DNA from: Stieleria marina
Lineage (GTDB): Bacteria; Planctomycetota; Planctomycetia; Pirellulales; Pirellulaceae
Reading direction: 5' to 3'
Assembly: GCA_007741555.1 (NCBI GenBank)
Contig: CP036526.1
Span: 3,596,001 to 3,660,000 of the forward strand
Length of the DNA: 64,000 nt
In this document: positions 18,126 through 26,529 of the stretch, in pieces
Position numbering within the stretch: position 1 is the stretch's first letter
Layout: each line of letters begins with the position of its first letter
Made by a program: the position numbers and the translations under genes
The notes under the pieces: generated by a model
Seen by the model: the letters and a program-made list of their open reading frames with translations, nothing else
What the model was told of the DNA's origin: nothing
Database searches by the model: none

Positions 18126-18148
18126 TCTCGGTCACCGTTTCCAAGCCC

Positions 18149-18189
18149 AACAGCCGGCCGGCCTCCCAACACCGGCCGGCTGTTTTTTT
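18149..18189 (+). terminator. Strong intrinsic terminator inside the replication operon
   Basis: A perfect 13-bp stem (AACAGCCGGCCGG / CCGGCCGGCTGTT) with a 10-nt loop runs into a run of seven T. It lies between the DUF669 gene and the RusA gene and should reduce expression of RusA, helicase and primase relative to the Sak4/DUF669 pair, unless antitermination occurs. Confidence 0.9.
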
Positions 18190-18218
18190 GTCTGCCGATC
18201 TAATCCAAGTGATACATC

Positions 18219-18740
18219 ATGCTGCGACTGCAACTCCCGTTTCCTCCCTCAGTCAATCGCTACTGGCGACACGTCGGCACCCGCGTACTCGTCAGCAAAG
18301 AAGGTCGCGAGTACCGCCAGACGGTTCGCGGTCTGATGAAGCTTCAAAACGTGAAGAAGCACGATGGCGACCTGATCGTTGACATTCGCTTAATACCTGT
18401 AGATCGGCGTCGCCGCGACGTGGACAATTCGCTCAAGGCGTTGCTCGATGCTATGCAAGCTGGCGGAGCGTATGACGACGACAGTCAGATCGTTCGTTTG
18501 ACGGTCGAGAAGTTCGAGCCGGAAGCGGACTGTCCGCGCAGTGAAATCGTCGTTCGTCGCGTGCCAGCGAAACTGGGTGAGCCTGGTTACCGATTCTGCC
18601 TTCGCTGCGATGACGAGTTCTATTCGATCGGGCCAGGCAATCGACTCTGCGAAGAGTGCACGCGTTGGCGTAGCCGACTCACCGGTTTCGTGCCGATCGC
18701 CCGTGGTCGCAAATATCGCAACGGAGCGCGGATAGCATGA
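18219..18740 (+). CDS. rusA: RusA-family Holliday junction resolvase with C-terminal zinc ribbon
   Basis: A 173-residue protein. The first ~115 residues follow RusA: LQLPFPPSVNRYWR at the start, then RLIPVDRRRRDVDNSLKALLDAMQAGGAYDDDSQI, which supplies the conserved aspartates. It should cut Holliday junctions made during phage recombination. The last ~45 residues add a CLRC...CEEC zinc ribbon (CLRCDDEFYS, LCEECTRW) not present in E. coli RusA. It overlaps the helicase start by 4 bp. Confidence 0.88.
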   Translation: MLRLQLPFPPSVNRYWRHVGTRVLVSKEGREYRQTVRGLMKLQNVKKHDGDLIVDIRLIPVDRRRRDVDNSLKALLDAMQAGGAYDDDSQIVRLTVEKFEPEADCPRSEIVVRRVPAKLGEPGYRFCLRCDDEFYSIGPGNRLCEECTRWRSRLTGFVPIARGRKYRNGARIA

Positions 18741-20398
18741 AGTTGCGTTCCTACCAAAAAGCCGCCGTTGATGCGGTCTACGATCACCTGCGAAACCGCG
18801 ACGACAATCCCGTCGCAGTCTTGCCAACAGGTGCCGGCAAAAGTCTCGTCCTCGCGAAGATCGCGTCCGATGCTGTGACGCAGTGGAACGGTCGTGTTCT
18901 GATCTTGGCTCACGTCAAAGAGCTTCTCGAACAGAATGCTGACAAAGTTCGCCGTCTCTGTCCCGACATCAAAGTCGGTCTGTATTCGGCTGGCCTTAAG
19001 AAGCGAGACACAAACACACCCGTTCTCGTCGCTGGAATTCAGAGTATCTACAAGCGAGCGTGTGACCTCGATCCGTTTGATCTGATCGTCGTCGATGAAG
19101 CCCATCTGATCTCAAAGAAGGGCGATGGCATGTATCGGCAGTTCCTGGCCGACTGCAAGGTTATCATTCCGCACGTTCGCGTGATCGGACTGACAGCCAC
19201 TCCGTTCCGACTCGATTCCGGGATGATCTGCTCAGCGGACAATTTCCTGAATGAAGTTTGCTACGAAATCGGCATCAAGGAACTGATCCGTGACGGATAC
19301 CTGAGTCCACTCATTTCCAAAGCCGGCGTGCACCGAGCGGATTTCGGCGGACTGCGCATCCGCGCCGGCGAGTTCGTAAGCGAAGAAGTCGAGTCGCTGG
19401 TCAACGACGACGCCCTTGTGTCGGCCGCGTGCGCCGAGATCGTAGAACTGACGGCTGATCGCCGGGCGGTCCTCGTCTTCGCGTCGTCCGTCGCACACGG
19501 GCGGCGTGTGGTCGAGGTGTTGCAAGAAAACCACGGTATCGAGTGCGGTTTCGTGACTGGCGAAACACCGGCAGGCGAACGAGACGAGTTGTTGGCCCGC
19601 TTTCGTGGCGATGCCCCAACATCATTGATCGAAACCGAGTCGCTGCGCTTCCTTTGCAATGTGAACGTACTCACCACCGGTTTCGACGCACCCCGTGTCG
19701 ATTGTGTCGTGATGCTACGTCCAACCATGTCGCCAGGATTGCTCTACCAATGCGTCGGCCGCGGTATCCGCTTACACCCCGACAAACAGGATTGCCTCGT
19801 CCTCGACTTTGGCGGAAACATCGAACGCCATGGACCGATCGACCAGATCAAGCCGAAGGACAAAGCCAAGCGTCCAGACCAAGGCCCGCCGGCGAAAGAG
19901 TGTGAAAAGTGTCACGCCTTGGTCGCATGTGGCTATGCCAACTGTCCCGAGTGCGGTCATCCGTTCCCGCCTCCGCAGCGAGAAGCCCACGACGCCGAGG
20001 CCAGCGAGGCGGGCGTGTTGTCTGGCGAGGTCACCGACACCGAGTACGACGTCCAAGACATTATCTATCGCATCCATCGCAAACGCGACGCCGACGAAGA
20101 TGCACCACGATGCCTGCGCGTCGACTACATGATCGGACTGGAACGTTGGCAGAGCGAATTCATCTGCATCGAACACTCTGGCTACGCACGTCGCAAAGCC
20201 GAAGCGTGGTGGCGTGATCGTTGTCTCGATCCTTGCCCAACGAACGCCGAAGCAGCGATTGATATCGCCGAATCAGGATTGCTTGCGGCGACCGAAACAC
20301 TGACGGTCCGCTCGATCGCCGGCCAGAAATACGATCGCATCATCAAACAATCGCTCGGCGAGATTCCAAACGCAGCGTTGGAAGAGGCACCCTTTTGA
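18737..20398 (+). CDS. DEAD/DEAH-box superfamily 2 helicase
   Basis: A 553-residue SF2 helicase of the type III restriction/UvrB-like group common in phage replication modules. Motif I is LPTGAGKSLV (residues 30-39), motif II is VVDEAH near 117, motif III is GLTATPFR near 155, and motif VI is QCVGRGIRLHPDKQD near 338. A CEKCHALVACGYANCPECG zinc ribbon sits near residue 395. The C-terminal ~130 residues are family-specific. It probably unwinds the origin or replication forks. It overlaps the RusA gene before it and abuts the primase gene after it. Confidence 0.92.
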   Translation: MKLRSYQKAAVDAVYDHLRNRDDNPVAVLPTGAGKSLVLAKIASDAVTQWNGRVLILAHVKELLEQNADKVRRLCPDIKVGLYSAGLKKRDTNTPVLVAGIQSIYKRACDLDPFDLIVVDEAHLISKKGDGMYRQFLADCKVIIPHVRVIGLTATPFRLDSGMICSADNFLNEVCYEIGIKELIRDGYLSPLISKAGVHRADFGGLRIRAGEFVSEEVESLVNDDALVSAACAEIVELTADRRAVLVFASSVAHGRRVVEVLQENHGIECGFVTGETPAGERDELLARFRGDAPTSLIETESLRFLCNVNVLTTGFDAPRVDCVVMLRPTMSPGLLYQCVGRGIRLHPDKQDCLVLDFGGNIERHGPIDQIKPKDKAKRPDQGPPAKECEKCHALVACGYANCPECGHPFPPPQREAHDAEASEAGVLSGEVTDTEYDVQDIIYRIHRKRDADEDAPRCLRVDYMIGLERWQSEFICIEHSGYARRKAEAWWRDRCLDPCPTNAEAAIDIAESGLLAATETLTVRSIAGQKYDRIIKQSLGEIPNAALEEAPF

Positions 20399-22575
20399 TG
20401 GCCGATGCGCGGGAGCAAGTCGCGATCTATCGCCAGCGTGGCTGGTACTGCGTGCCGCTGCGCCCGCGATCGAAATCACCGGCACGTCGTGATTGGACGA
20501 ATCTTCGGTTGAACCCCGAGGTCTTTCCCGAACAAGGCAATATCGGAATCATCCTTGGCGAGCCGTCTAGTTGGCTCGTCGACGTTGATCTCGATTGTCC
20601 CGAAGCGATCGAATTGGCTGATAGTTATCTGCCCCCAACGCAAGCGATCACCGGCCGACCGTCTGCGCTGCGATCGCATCGTTGGTACATCGCAATCGGT
20701 GCGACCACTGAAAAGCATACCGATCCGAGCGATGGCTCGATGATCGTCGAATTGCGTTCAACCGGAACACAAACCGTTGTCGGGCCGAGTGTGCATCCCG
20801 ATGGCGAAACCTACGAAACACTCGATGGAGAGCCAGCCCCCGTTCCCTCATTGATGTTGGACGCTTGTGTCAAAGCACTCGCGGATGCCGTTGTCCATCG
20901 ACGTGGAGTCGCCAAACCACCGCAACAAACCGCAACGTTGCCGCCACAGTCGCCGCGTTTGGGCAACGACGTCGAATCACGGGCAATCGCCTACTTGAAC
21001 GCGATGCCGCCCGCAATCGCCGGCAGCGGCGGTCACTCGCAAACCTTCGCCGCCGCGACCGCTCTAGTTCACGGATTCGGCATCGAACCCGATCGAGCGT
21101 TGGCGATTCTGACGTCAGAATACAACCCACGATGCGCACCGCCGTGGTCCGATCGCGAACTGCAACACAAAATCAGCCAAGCCGCGACCAAGTCCCACGA
21201 CCGACCGTTCGGATGGCTCCGCGATGATGGGCCGATTGAGCACGCCGACAATGATGTCGACCTAAGCCAGTTCATGGTCGGAAAGCGATCGCCGGAGGTT
21301 GCCAACTCACCTCCGCCGGTCGATACAACGCCCGATCCTGGGCAACTGCCAGAGCGATTGTTCAACGTGCCGGGTTTTGTTCGCCGTGTCATGGATTTCA
21401 CGCTCGCGAATGCTCCCTATCCGAATATCGGCCTAGCGTTTTGCGGCGCGATGGCACTGCAATCGTTTCTCGCTGGACGAAAGGTCTGCACGTCGGGTGA
21501 CCTGCGAACGAATCTATATCTACTCGCACTCGCCAGCAGCGGCACCGGCAAGGAGTTTCCTCGCAAAGTCAACTCGCAGATTCTTTTTCAAATCGGCATG
21601 TCCGCATCAATCGGAGACAAATTCGCTTCCGGCGAAGGCATCCAAGACGCTCTCGTCCGTACTGGCCGAATGCTCTTTCAGAACGACGAGATGGACGGAG
21701 TGCTCCGCCAGATCAACCTCGATCGCGAGAACAGCCGCGAGTCGATCCCGAATATTCTGTTGACGCTCTACACGTCGGCCGGCGACGTCTATCCGATTCG
21801 TGTCAAGGCGAATCAGAAGGAGGCAATCCATGTCGACCAGCCGCACTTGACGCTATTCGGAACTGCAACGCCTCAGTACTTTTACGAATCGCTGTCGAAG
21901 CGAATGCTAACGAACGGCTTTTTCGCACGCCTGAACATCATCGACGTCGGCAAACGCGGCAGCGGCCAATCGCCGGGGTCAGCGCGTGACCTGCCCGAAG
22001 AGATTCTTGACACCGCTAAATGGTGGGCCGACTTTGAGCCGGGCAGTGGCAACTTCCTGAACTTCCACCCCAAGCCGCTCGTGGTTCAAGCCACGCCGGA
22101 CGCTGCCGAAGCAATCGACGCTTTGCGATTGATGACCGAGAACGAATACAACGCAGCCGAAGATGCTCTCGATGAAGTCGCTCGTACGGCATGGAGTCGT
22201 ACGTGCGAACACGCCAAGAAGCTGGCGTTGATCTATGCGTGTAGCGAGAACCACATCGAACCACTGATTGGCTTGCCTGCGGTGGAGTGGGCGACCGAGT
22301 TCGCAATGCACCAAACACGTCGCCAGCTCTACCTTGCCTCCGTTCACGTCGCCGAGAACCCATTTCATGCCGAGTGCCTGAAACTGCTCAAACGACTCAG
22401 CGAGCAACCCGAGCAGCGGATGCAACGTCAGCACCTGCTCAAGTACATGAAGTGCAAAGCCGCCGACCTCGACCAGATCATTCAAACGCTCATCCAGCAA
22501 GGCGAGATCGAACCCATCACCATGCCGACCGCCACCAAGACCGCGAGCGGCTTCCAGCGTGTCGTTGCCGAATGA
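20398..22575 (+). CDS. Bifunctional primase-polymerase / DUF3987-like helicase protein
   Basis: A 725-residue replication protein. Residues ~1-170 form a prim-pol domain (NIGIILGEPSSWLVDVDLDCPEA with the metal-binding Asp pair, later RSHRWY). A linker with a small helical domain (HSQTFAAATALVHGFG) follows. Residues ~320-690 resemble the DUF3987 ATPase: a P-loop ASSGTGKEFPRKV near 378 and QNDEMDGVLRQI near 430. It should make primers and load or act as helicase. The ATG at 20398 overlaps the helicase stop; an in-frame TTG lies just before. It is the last gene before the putative origin. Confidence 0.88.
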   Translation: MADAREQVAIYRQRGWYCVPLRPRSKSPARRDWTNLRLNPEVFPEQGNIGIILGEPSSWLVDVDLDCPEAIELADSYLPPTQAITGRPSALRSHRWYIAIGATTEKHTDPSDGSMIVELRSTGTQTVVGPSVHPDGETYETLDGEPAPVPSLMLDACVKALADAVVHRRGVAKPPQQTATLPPQSPRLGNDVESRAIAYLNAMPPAIAGSGGHSQTFAAATALVHGFGIEPDRALAILTSEYNPRCAPPWSDRELQHKISQAATKSHDRPFGWLRDDGPIEHADNDVDLSQFMVGKRSPEVANSPPPVDTTPDPGQLPERLFNVPGFVRRVMDFTLANAPYPNIGLAFCGAMALQSFLAGRKVCTSGDLRTNLYLLALASSGTGKEFPRKVNSQILFQIGMSASIGDKFASGEGIQDALVRTGRMLFQNDEMDGVLRQINLDRENSRESIPNILLTLYTSAGDVYPIRVKANQKEAIHVDQPHLTLFGTATPQYFYESLSKRMLTNGFFARLNIIDVGKRGSGQSPGSARDLPEEILDTAKWWADFEPGSGNFLNFHPKPLVVQATPDAAEAIDALRLMTENEYNAAEDALDEVARTAWSRTCEHAKKLALIYACSENHIEPLIGLPAVEWATEFAMHQTRRQLYLASVHVAENPFHAECLKLLKRLSEQPEQRMQRQHLLKYMKCKAADLDQIIQTLIQQGEIEPITMPTATKTASGFQRVVAE

Positions 22576-22595
22576 AACCTTCACCTACGCTTCCC

Positions 22596-22832
22596 AATCC
22601 TTCCCCAAATAGAGAAGGATTCGACCCGAAAGCAACGAATCGTTCCCAAACCTTCTCCAGCGTCGGGGAAGGATTCGAGAAGGATTCCAAAAGACGTTTG
22701 ACTAACAAATATAGGAACAATCTCTCTCTTTCTATGAATACTTCCCCTGTTCCCCCACTCATGCTCGCGATGGCCAAAACTAGGCACGCCTGGCCTCGCA
22801 CGGGGCTGGGGAAGGATTCGAGGGAAGGATCA
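22596..22832. repeat. Iteron-like repeats, putative phage replication origin
   Basis: The gap after the primase gene contains the direct repeat GAAGGATTCGA at 22614-22624, 22668-22678 and 22811-22821, partial copies at 22679-22687 and 22824-22830, and inverted relatives (AATCCTTCCCC near 22597, CCTTCTCC near 22651). An AT-rich stretch follows at 22699-22745. Iterons plus an AT-rich unwinding segment next to helicase and primase genes are what a theta-type origin looks like. No gene is visible in 22576-23009. Confidence 0.5.
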
Positions 22833-23009
22833 CGCCTGTCGGTCGCCCGACCAACGATTAGGTACTCCCGGCCGATCGTATCTCTGGTCAGGGCCACGGG
22901 AACAGCCGCCTTATTAGGCACAGTTTGTTTCTTTTGTCCGAACAACACATGTCGCGTTGGTAAAACTTCATTCACATCGTAAAATGCCGCCAAAAGGAAT
23001 CCAAGCAGT

Positions 23010-23606
23010 TTGAGCGAGCCCACCAATCCAACCGTTTACGTCATCGCCGGCCCTAATGGTGCGGGCAAGACGACATTCGCCAGTCGGTATCTTCCGCAGT
23101 TTGCTGGTTGCCAGGAATTCGTGAACGCGGATTTGATTGCTGCAGGGTTGTCGCCATTCAATCCAGAATCGCAATCGGGTGCTGCGGGACGACTGATGCT
23201 CGAGCGGATTGACCAGCTGACCGCGGCCCAAGCCACATTTGGGTTTGAGACGACACTTGCCGGCCGTGCTCATGCGAAAAGGTTGCGAGCCATGAAAAGT
23301 CTTGGATACCGAGTGTCGATGTTTTTCATCTGGCTTCCGTCAGTCGACCAAGCCATTGCTCGTGTAGCGACTCGCGTCCGAGAGGGCGGTCACAATATCC
23401 CTGAACCAACGATCCGGCGTCGCTACGATCTGGGAATCCAAAACTTTGCGTCGTTGTATATGCCAGTCCTCGATGAGTGGTTTGTCTACAATGGATCTAG
23501 CCGACCTGCTGAAATCATCGTGGGCCAGCAAGATGGCAACCGACGGGTCTATGACGATGCCCGTTTTGCTGAACTTAAACAGTTTTCCCCGGAGCTATTG
23601 CCATGA
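23010..23606 (+). CDS. Zeta-toxin-like P-loop kinase
   Basis: A 198-residue protein of the zeta toxin/AAA_33 group. Walker A is IAGPNGAGKTT (residues 11-21), followed by NADLIAAGLSPFNPE, FGFETTLAG, and a C-terminal YRVSMFFIWLPSVDQAIARVATRVREGGHNIPEPTIRRRYDLG. Zeta toxins phosphorylate UDP-GlcNAc; this chromosomal subfamily is often uncharacterised. The start is a TTG at 23010 behind AAAAGGAA. It overlaps by ATGA a 66-residue protein, in a toxin-antitoxin-like arrangement. Confidence 0.85.
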   Translation: MSEPTNPTVYVIAGPNGAGKTTFASRYLPQFAGCQEFVNADLIAAGLSPFNPESQSGAAGRLMLERIDQLTAAQATFGFETTLAGRAHAKRLRAMKSLGYRVSMFFIWLPSVDQAIARVATRVREGGHNIPEPTIRRRYDLGIQNFASLYMPVLDEWFVYNGSSRPAEIIVGQQDGNRRVYDDARFAELKQFSPELLP

Positions 23607-23803
23607 TTCGTGACGATACGCCTGAAACCGTGAAGCAAGCGAACGCCGCCATGGAACAGGCGGCTAATGACGTGTTGTCGCGTGCCCGGCGTCACAACAC
23701 GCCGATCGTCGTTTGGCGTGACGGAAAGGTCGTTGAACTCGATCCATTCTCTCCGGAGTTTGACGAACCCAACGAGCAACCGCGGACGGCCGGCGACGAG
23801 TAG
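23603..23803 (+). CDS. Small partner of the zeta-like protein (possible antitoxin)
   Basis: A 66-residue acidic protein (MIRDDTPETVKQANAAMEQAANDVLSRARRHNTPIVVWRDGKVVELDP). The VVWRDGKVVELDP segment resembles short proteins found next to zeta-like kinases. The start overlaps the toxin-like gene by 4 bp. Role inferred from context only. Confidence 0.65.
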   Translation: MIRDDTPETVKQANAAMEQAANDVLSRARRHNTPIVVWRDGKVVELDPFSPEFDEPNEQPRTAGDE

Positions 23804-23911
23804 ACCAGCAGCGTCGCAAAGCAAACCAACCAACTACCCAACTAAACAGGTAACCAACCACCGAACGACCGAACCCTTTCCATTTCACTTCTCCTTGGAA
23901 AGGACGCTGCC

Positions 23912-25222
23912 ATGCAGGTCGAAATGTGGTCGCTTGATCGGATCAAGCCTTACGAAAACAACCCCCGCATCAATGACGACGCCGTTGATGCTGTCATCCT
24001 CTCGATCAACGAGTTCGGGTTTCGCCAGCCAATCGTTGTCGATACCGACGGTGTCATCATCGTTGGACACACTCGCTTCAAAGCCGCGACGAAGCTCGGG
24101 CTGACCGAAGTCCCCGTGCACGTCGCGACCGACCTCGAGCCCGAAGCGGTGAAAGCCTATCGGATCGCCGATAACCGAACGGGCGAGAACGCCGAATGGG
24201 ATTGGGACTTGCTGCCCATCGAAATCGGCGAACTGCAGAACTCGGGCTTCGATTGCGAGTTGCTAGGGTTTTGCGACGACGAACTCACCAAGCTGCTCGA
24301 TCCCGGCGTCACACTAGGTCTCACCGATCCTGAGGACGTGCCAGAGCCGCCGGACGAAGCGGTGACTCAGCCCGGAGACGTTTGGATTCTCGGCGACCAC
24401 CGATTGCTGTGTGGTGATTCGTCGAAAGCCGAAGACGTCGATCGGCTGCTCGCCGGCGCGAAGATTCACATGGTGAATACCGATCCGCCGTACAACGTCA
24501 ACGTGGAACCGCGAAGTAAGAACGCAATCGCAGCCGGCAACAGTTCGTTCCCCGCCGGCGAAGGCAAGACGAAAGCCGGCGAGAAAAAGATGCGGGCCAA
24601 GGATCGCGTCCTCGCAAACGACAAAGTCAGCGACGATGAGTTCAAGTCCTTGCTGTTGGCTTGGTTCGGCAACATCGGCCGCGTGTTACAACCGGGCCGC
24701 TGCTTCTACATCTGGGGCGGGTTCTCCAACATCGGCTGCTATCCGCCGGCACTGGCGGCCAGTGGGCTGTATCTGTCGCAGACCATCATTTGGGACAAGA
24801 TGCATCCGGTCATCAATCGAAAAGATTTCATGTCGGGACATGAGTGGGCGTTCTACGGTTGGCGAGAAGGAGCCGGCCACAAGTTCTTCGGCCCGAACAA
24901 TGCCACTGACCTTTGGCACGTCAAGAAAATTCCGCCGCAGCAGTTGGAACACCTCACCGGCAAGCCGGCGGAACTTGCGGTGACAGCGATGCAGTACTCA
25001 AGCCGCAAGGGCGAGAACGTGCTGGACTTGTTCGGCGGCAGCGGTTCGACGCTGATCGCGGCCGAGCAAACCGGACGCAAGGCGTTCTTGATGGAAATCG
25101 ATCCGCCGTACTGCGACGTGATCGTTGATCGCTACCAACGCTTCACCGGCAAGCCGGCTGTGCTGGAACGTACTGGCGAGTCACCGATCGCGATGAAACC
25201 GCGAGAGGAGAAGATGCGGTAA
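23912..25222 (+). CDS. ParB-domain N6-adenine/N4-cytosine DNA methyltransferase
   Basis: A 436-residue fusion. Residues 1-95 form a ParB/Srx-like nuclease-fold domain (IKPYENNPRINDDAVDAVILSINEFGFRQPIVVD, GHTRFKAATKLG). The rest is an S-adenosylmethionine-dependent methyltransferase with motif IV TDPPYNV near residue 190 and motif I LDLFGGSGSTLIAAEQ near 371, i.e. the beta-class order. The fusion is common in phages. No restriction endonuclease lies next to it, so it is an orphan that probably protects phage DNA. GGAAAGGA lies just upstream of the ATG. Confidence 0.93.
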   Translation: MQVEMWSLDRIKPYENNPRINDDAVDAVILSINEFGFRQPIVVDTDGVIIVGHTRFKAATKLGLTEVPVHVATDLEPEAVKAYRIADNRTGENAEWDWDLLPIEIGELQNSGFDCELLGFCDDELTKLLDPGVTLGLTDPEDVPEPPDEAVTQPGDVWILGDHRLLCGDSSKAEDVDRLLAGAKIHMVNTDPPYNVNVEPRSKNAIAAGNSSFPAGEGKTKAGEKKMRAKDRVLANDKVSDDEFKSLLLAWFGNIGRVLQPGRCFYIWGGFSNIGCYPPALAASGLYLSQTIIWDKMHPVINRKDFMSGHEWAFYGWREGAGHKFFGPNNATDLWHVKKIPPQQLEHLTGKPAELAVTAMQYSSRKGENVLDLFGGSGSTLIAAEQTGRKAFLMEIDPPYCDVIVDRYQRFTGKPAVLERTGESPIAMKPREEKMR

Positions 25223-25225
25223 TGG

Positions 25226-25546
25226 CTAGAGTTCTTTGTAGGACCAAGCTACGTCGTCAAAGACATAGACGAACCGAGCACCGCAGTTCCTTGCGAAGTC
25301 CAGCAGCGCATCATGCGTTGGCAGAATCGCAGGCGGGTCACCGTCGGCGAAACGCTCGGCCTCGCCCATCTTGGCATCCAAGCAGCGGATATCGCCGCCG
25401 TCGATCAAGGTTTCCGCTTCTTCGGTCGTTTGGTAGTTGGCCATCAAAAGTGCTCCGGTGTGTTCGGGGTAGCCGTCGAAGTGAAGGTAGACCGCCGCGT
25501 ACATTCGGTCGTCGCGGCGGACAGCGATGGTCGCACGTGTGGACAT
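25226..25546 (-). CDS. Small phage protein of the MSTRATI type
   Basis: A 106-residue protein starting MSTRATIAVRRDDRMYAAVYLHFDGYPEHTGALLMANY. This N-terminal pattern (STRATI, then a Y.H.DGYP segment) recurs in small proteins of unrelated phages and plasmids, with no known function. AAGGAGC lies upstream of the ATG. It is the last gene of unit 1 of the minus-strand cluster, ending 3 bp from the convergent methyltransferase stop. Confidence 0.8.
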   Translation of the reverse strand: MSTRATIAVRRDDRMYAAVYLHFDGYPEHTGALLMANYQTTEEAETLIDGGDIRCLDAKMGEAERFADGDPPAILPTHDALLDFARNCGARFVYVFDDVAWSYKEL

Positions 25547-25558
25547 GGATGTTGCTCC

Positions 25559-25780
25559 TTAGTTCGTTTGGTCGGCTTTGGTGGAAACGATCTCCACCTG
25601 GTCCGGGGGAATGGAAAGCATCAGCGACCGGCCGTTGTCCCAGTCGACATCGACTTGCGTCCAATCGCTTAGCGGATAGACGCCGGCCACCGTTCCGGTG
25701 GTGCCGGCGGAAATCGGATCGGGGTCGTCGGTCATCGAAAGCAGCCGCACGCGGTCGCCCGCCTTGAGGTTTGTTCTCAT
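25559..25780 (-). CDS. DUF4314-like small protein
   Basis: A 73-residue protein (MRTNLKAGDRVRLLSMTDDPDPISAGTTGTVAGVYPLSDWTQVDVDWDNGRSLML) with the KAGDRVRL...PDPI..G..G.V pattern of DUF4314, an SH3-like beta barrel. The ATG at 25780 is preceded by TAGGAAT. The open frame extends upstream but overlaps the next gene. Second gene of unit 1. Confidence 0.8.
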   Translation of the reverse strand: MRTNLKAGDRVRLLSMTDDPDPISAGTTGTVAGVYPLSDWTQVDVDWDNGRSLMLSIPPDQVEIVSTKADQTN

Positions 25781-25791
25781 CGTTTTGATTC

Positions 25792-26025
25792 CTAGTTGCG
25801 AGCGTTGTTGGTTTCGTCGACCATCGCGGCGACTTCCGAAAGTTGAGCGTTGACCAAGTTCAACGCTCGCACGTGCGTCCATCGCAATGCCTTGTTATCG
25901 GGCCGAATCATTCGGTCGAGTTGCAACTCGATGTGTTGCAGCAGGTCGCGTGAAATTTGGTGAGCGTTGTCGTAAGCCGCTGCCGGTTCGACCGGCCGCG
26001 CGGCGAGCGTTTCAATCTTTGCCAT
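25792..26025 (-). CDS. Small unknown helical protein, first gene of minus unit 1
   Basis: A 77-residue product starting MAKIETLAARPVEPAAAYDN, helical, no family recognised. CGGAGA lies 5 bases before the ATG. The start sits about 40 bp downstream of regulatory repeat R1, the same layout as at R2, R3 and R4. Confidence 0.65.
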   Translation of the reverse strand: MAKIETLAARPVEPAAAYDNAHQISRDLLQHIELQLDRMIRPDNKALRWTHVRALNLVNAQLSEVAAMVDETNNARN

Positions 26026-26065
26026 TTCGTTTCTCCGTTCGTGTTTGAAAACCGTTCGTACAACC

Positions 26066-26108
26066 ACACATGAGCCATGACTTTCCAAACACATCAAGCG
26101 AAGTCTGC
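26066..26108 (-). promoter_or_regulatory. Regulatory repeat R1
   Basis: On the minus strand it reads CGCTTGATGTGTTTGGAAAG then TCATGGCTCATGTGT. Near-identical blocks lie at R2 (27448), R3 (28174) and R4 (29357), each ahead of the first gene of a minus-strand unit. TTGATG could be a -35 box. R1 and R4 also share an upstream AAAAAAATATGCGAA block at almost the same distance. Confidence 0.7.
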
Positions 26109-26216
26109 GAAACACGCGTCAGAATTCGCATATTTTTTTGGCACGCCTAATAAGCCGCGACGTGGCCTCGTGTCGCGTCGTTTGGAAGGTCGGCGTTGTG
26201 TTTCCCGTCACGACAA

Positions 26217-26252
26217 AACGCCCGCACGTTGCAAACGTCGGGCGTTGTTGAC
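26217..26252 (-). terminator. Terminator of minus unit 2
   Basis: On the minus strand CAACGCCCG and CGGGCGTTTTG pair around a loop that itself contains ACGTTTGCAACGT. The descending arm ends in TTTTG. It lies about 30 bp after the last gene of the unit and before R1. Confidence 0.75.
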
Positions 26253-26283
26253 GAAGTTTCGCCGAGAGGGATCAACCGGCCGG

Positions 26284-26517
26284 CTACAAGCCGATCGGTA
26301 CCAGAACGTGCGAGTCCGAACCCGTCACCGGAAAGGATTCGCCATCGTTCGTTCTGGCGTACAGGGCGTCGCCGCGTCGTATGACGTCACGCACCGGCCC
26401 GGCGTCAATCATCTCGTTGCGGATCGACCGCAGTTCGTATCTCACGTCGGGCTCCGGCGTCGCGGTTTCACCGTCTTCCAAGTCCTCGACGGTCCGCAGA
26501 TCGTAAAAATGCTTCAT
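26284..26517 (-). CDS. Small acidic unknown protein
   Basis: A 77-residue product, MKHFYDLRTVEDLEDGETATPEPDVRYELR, with RRGDALYARTNDGESFPVTGS near the middle, which looks beta-rich. AAGGGGATT precedes the ATG. It is the third gene of minus unit 2. No family recognised. Confidence 0.65.
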   Translation of the reverse strand: MKHFYDLRTVEDLEDGETATPEPDVRYELRSIRNEMIDAGPVRDVIRRGDALYARTNDGESFPVTGSDSHVLVPIGL

Positions 26518-26529
26518 GGCTCAATCCCC

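Noticed and set aside
22596-22832. CRISPR-like array
   Set aside because: The repeats are only 9-11 bp, unevenly spaced and partly inverted, and no cas gene is near; iterons fit better.
22860-22925. A fifth copy of the 46-bp element (TCTCTGGTCAGG ... CCTTATTAGG)
   Set aside because: The right-hand TAACCC block is missing and the spacing does not fit.
22517-23026. A 169-codon minus-strand frame over the putative origin
   Set aside because: It runs through the iteron repeats and gives low-quality sequence; no ribosome-binding site.
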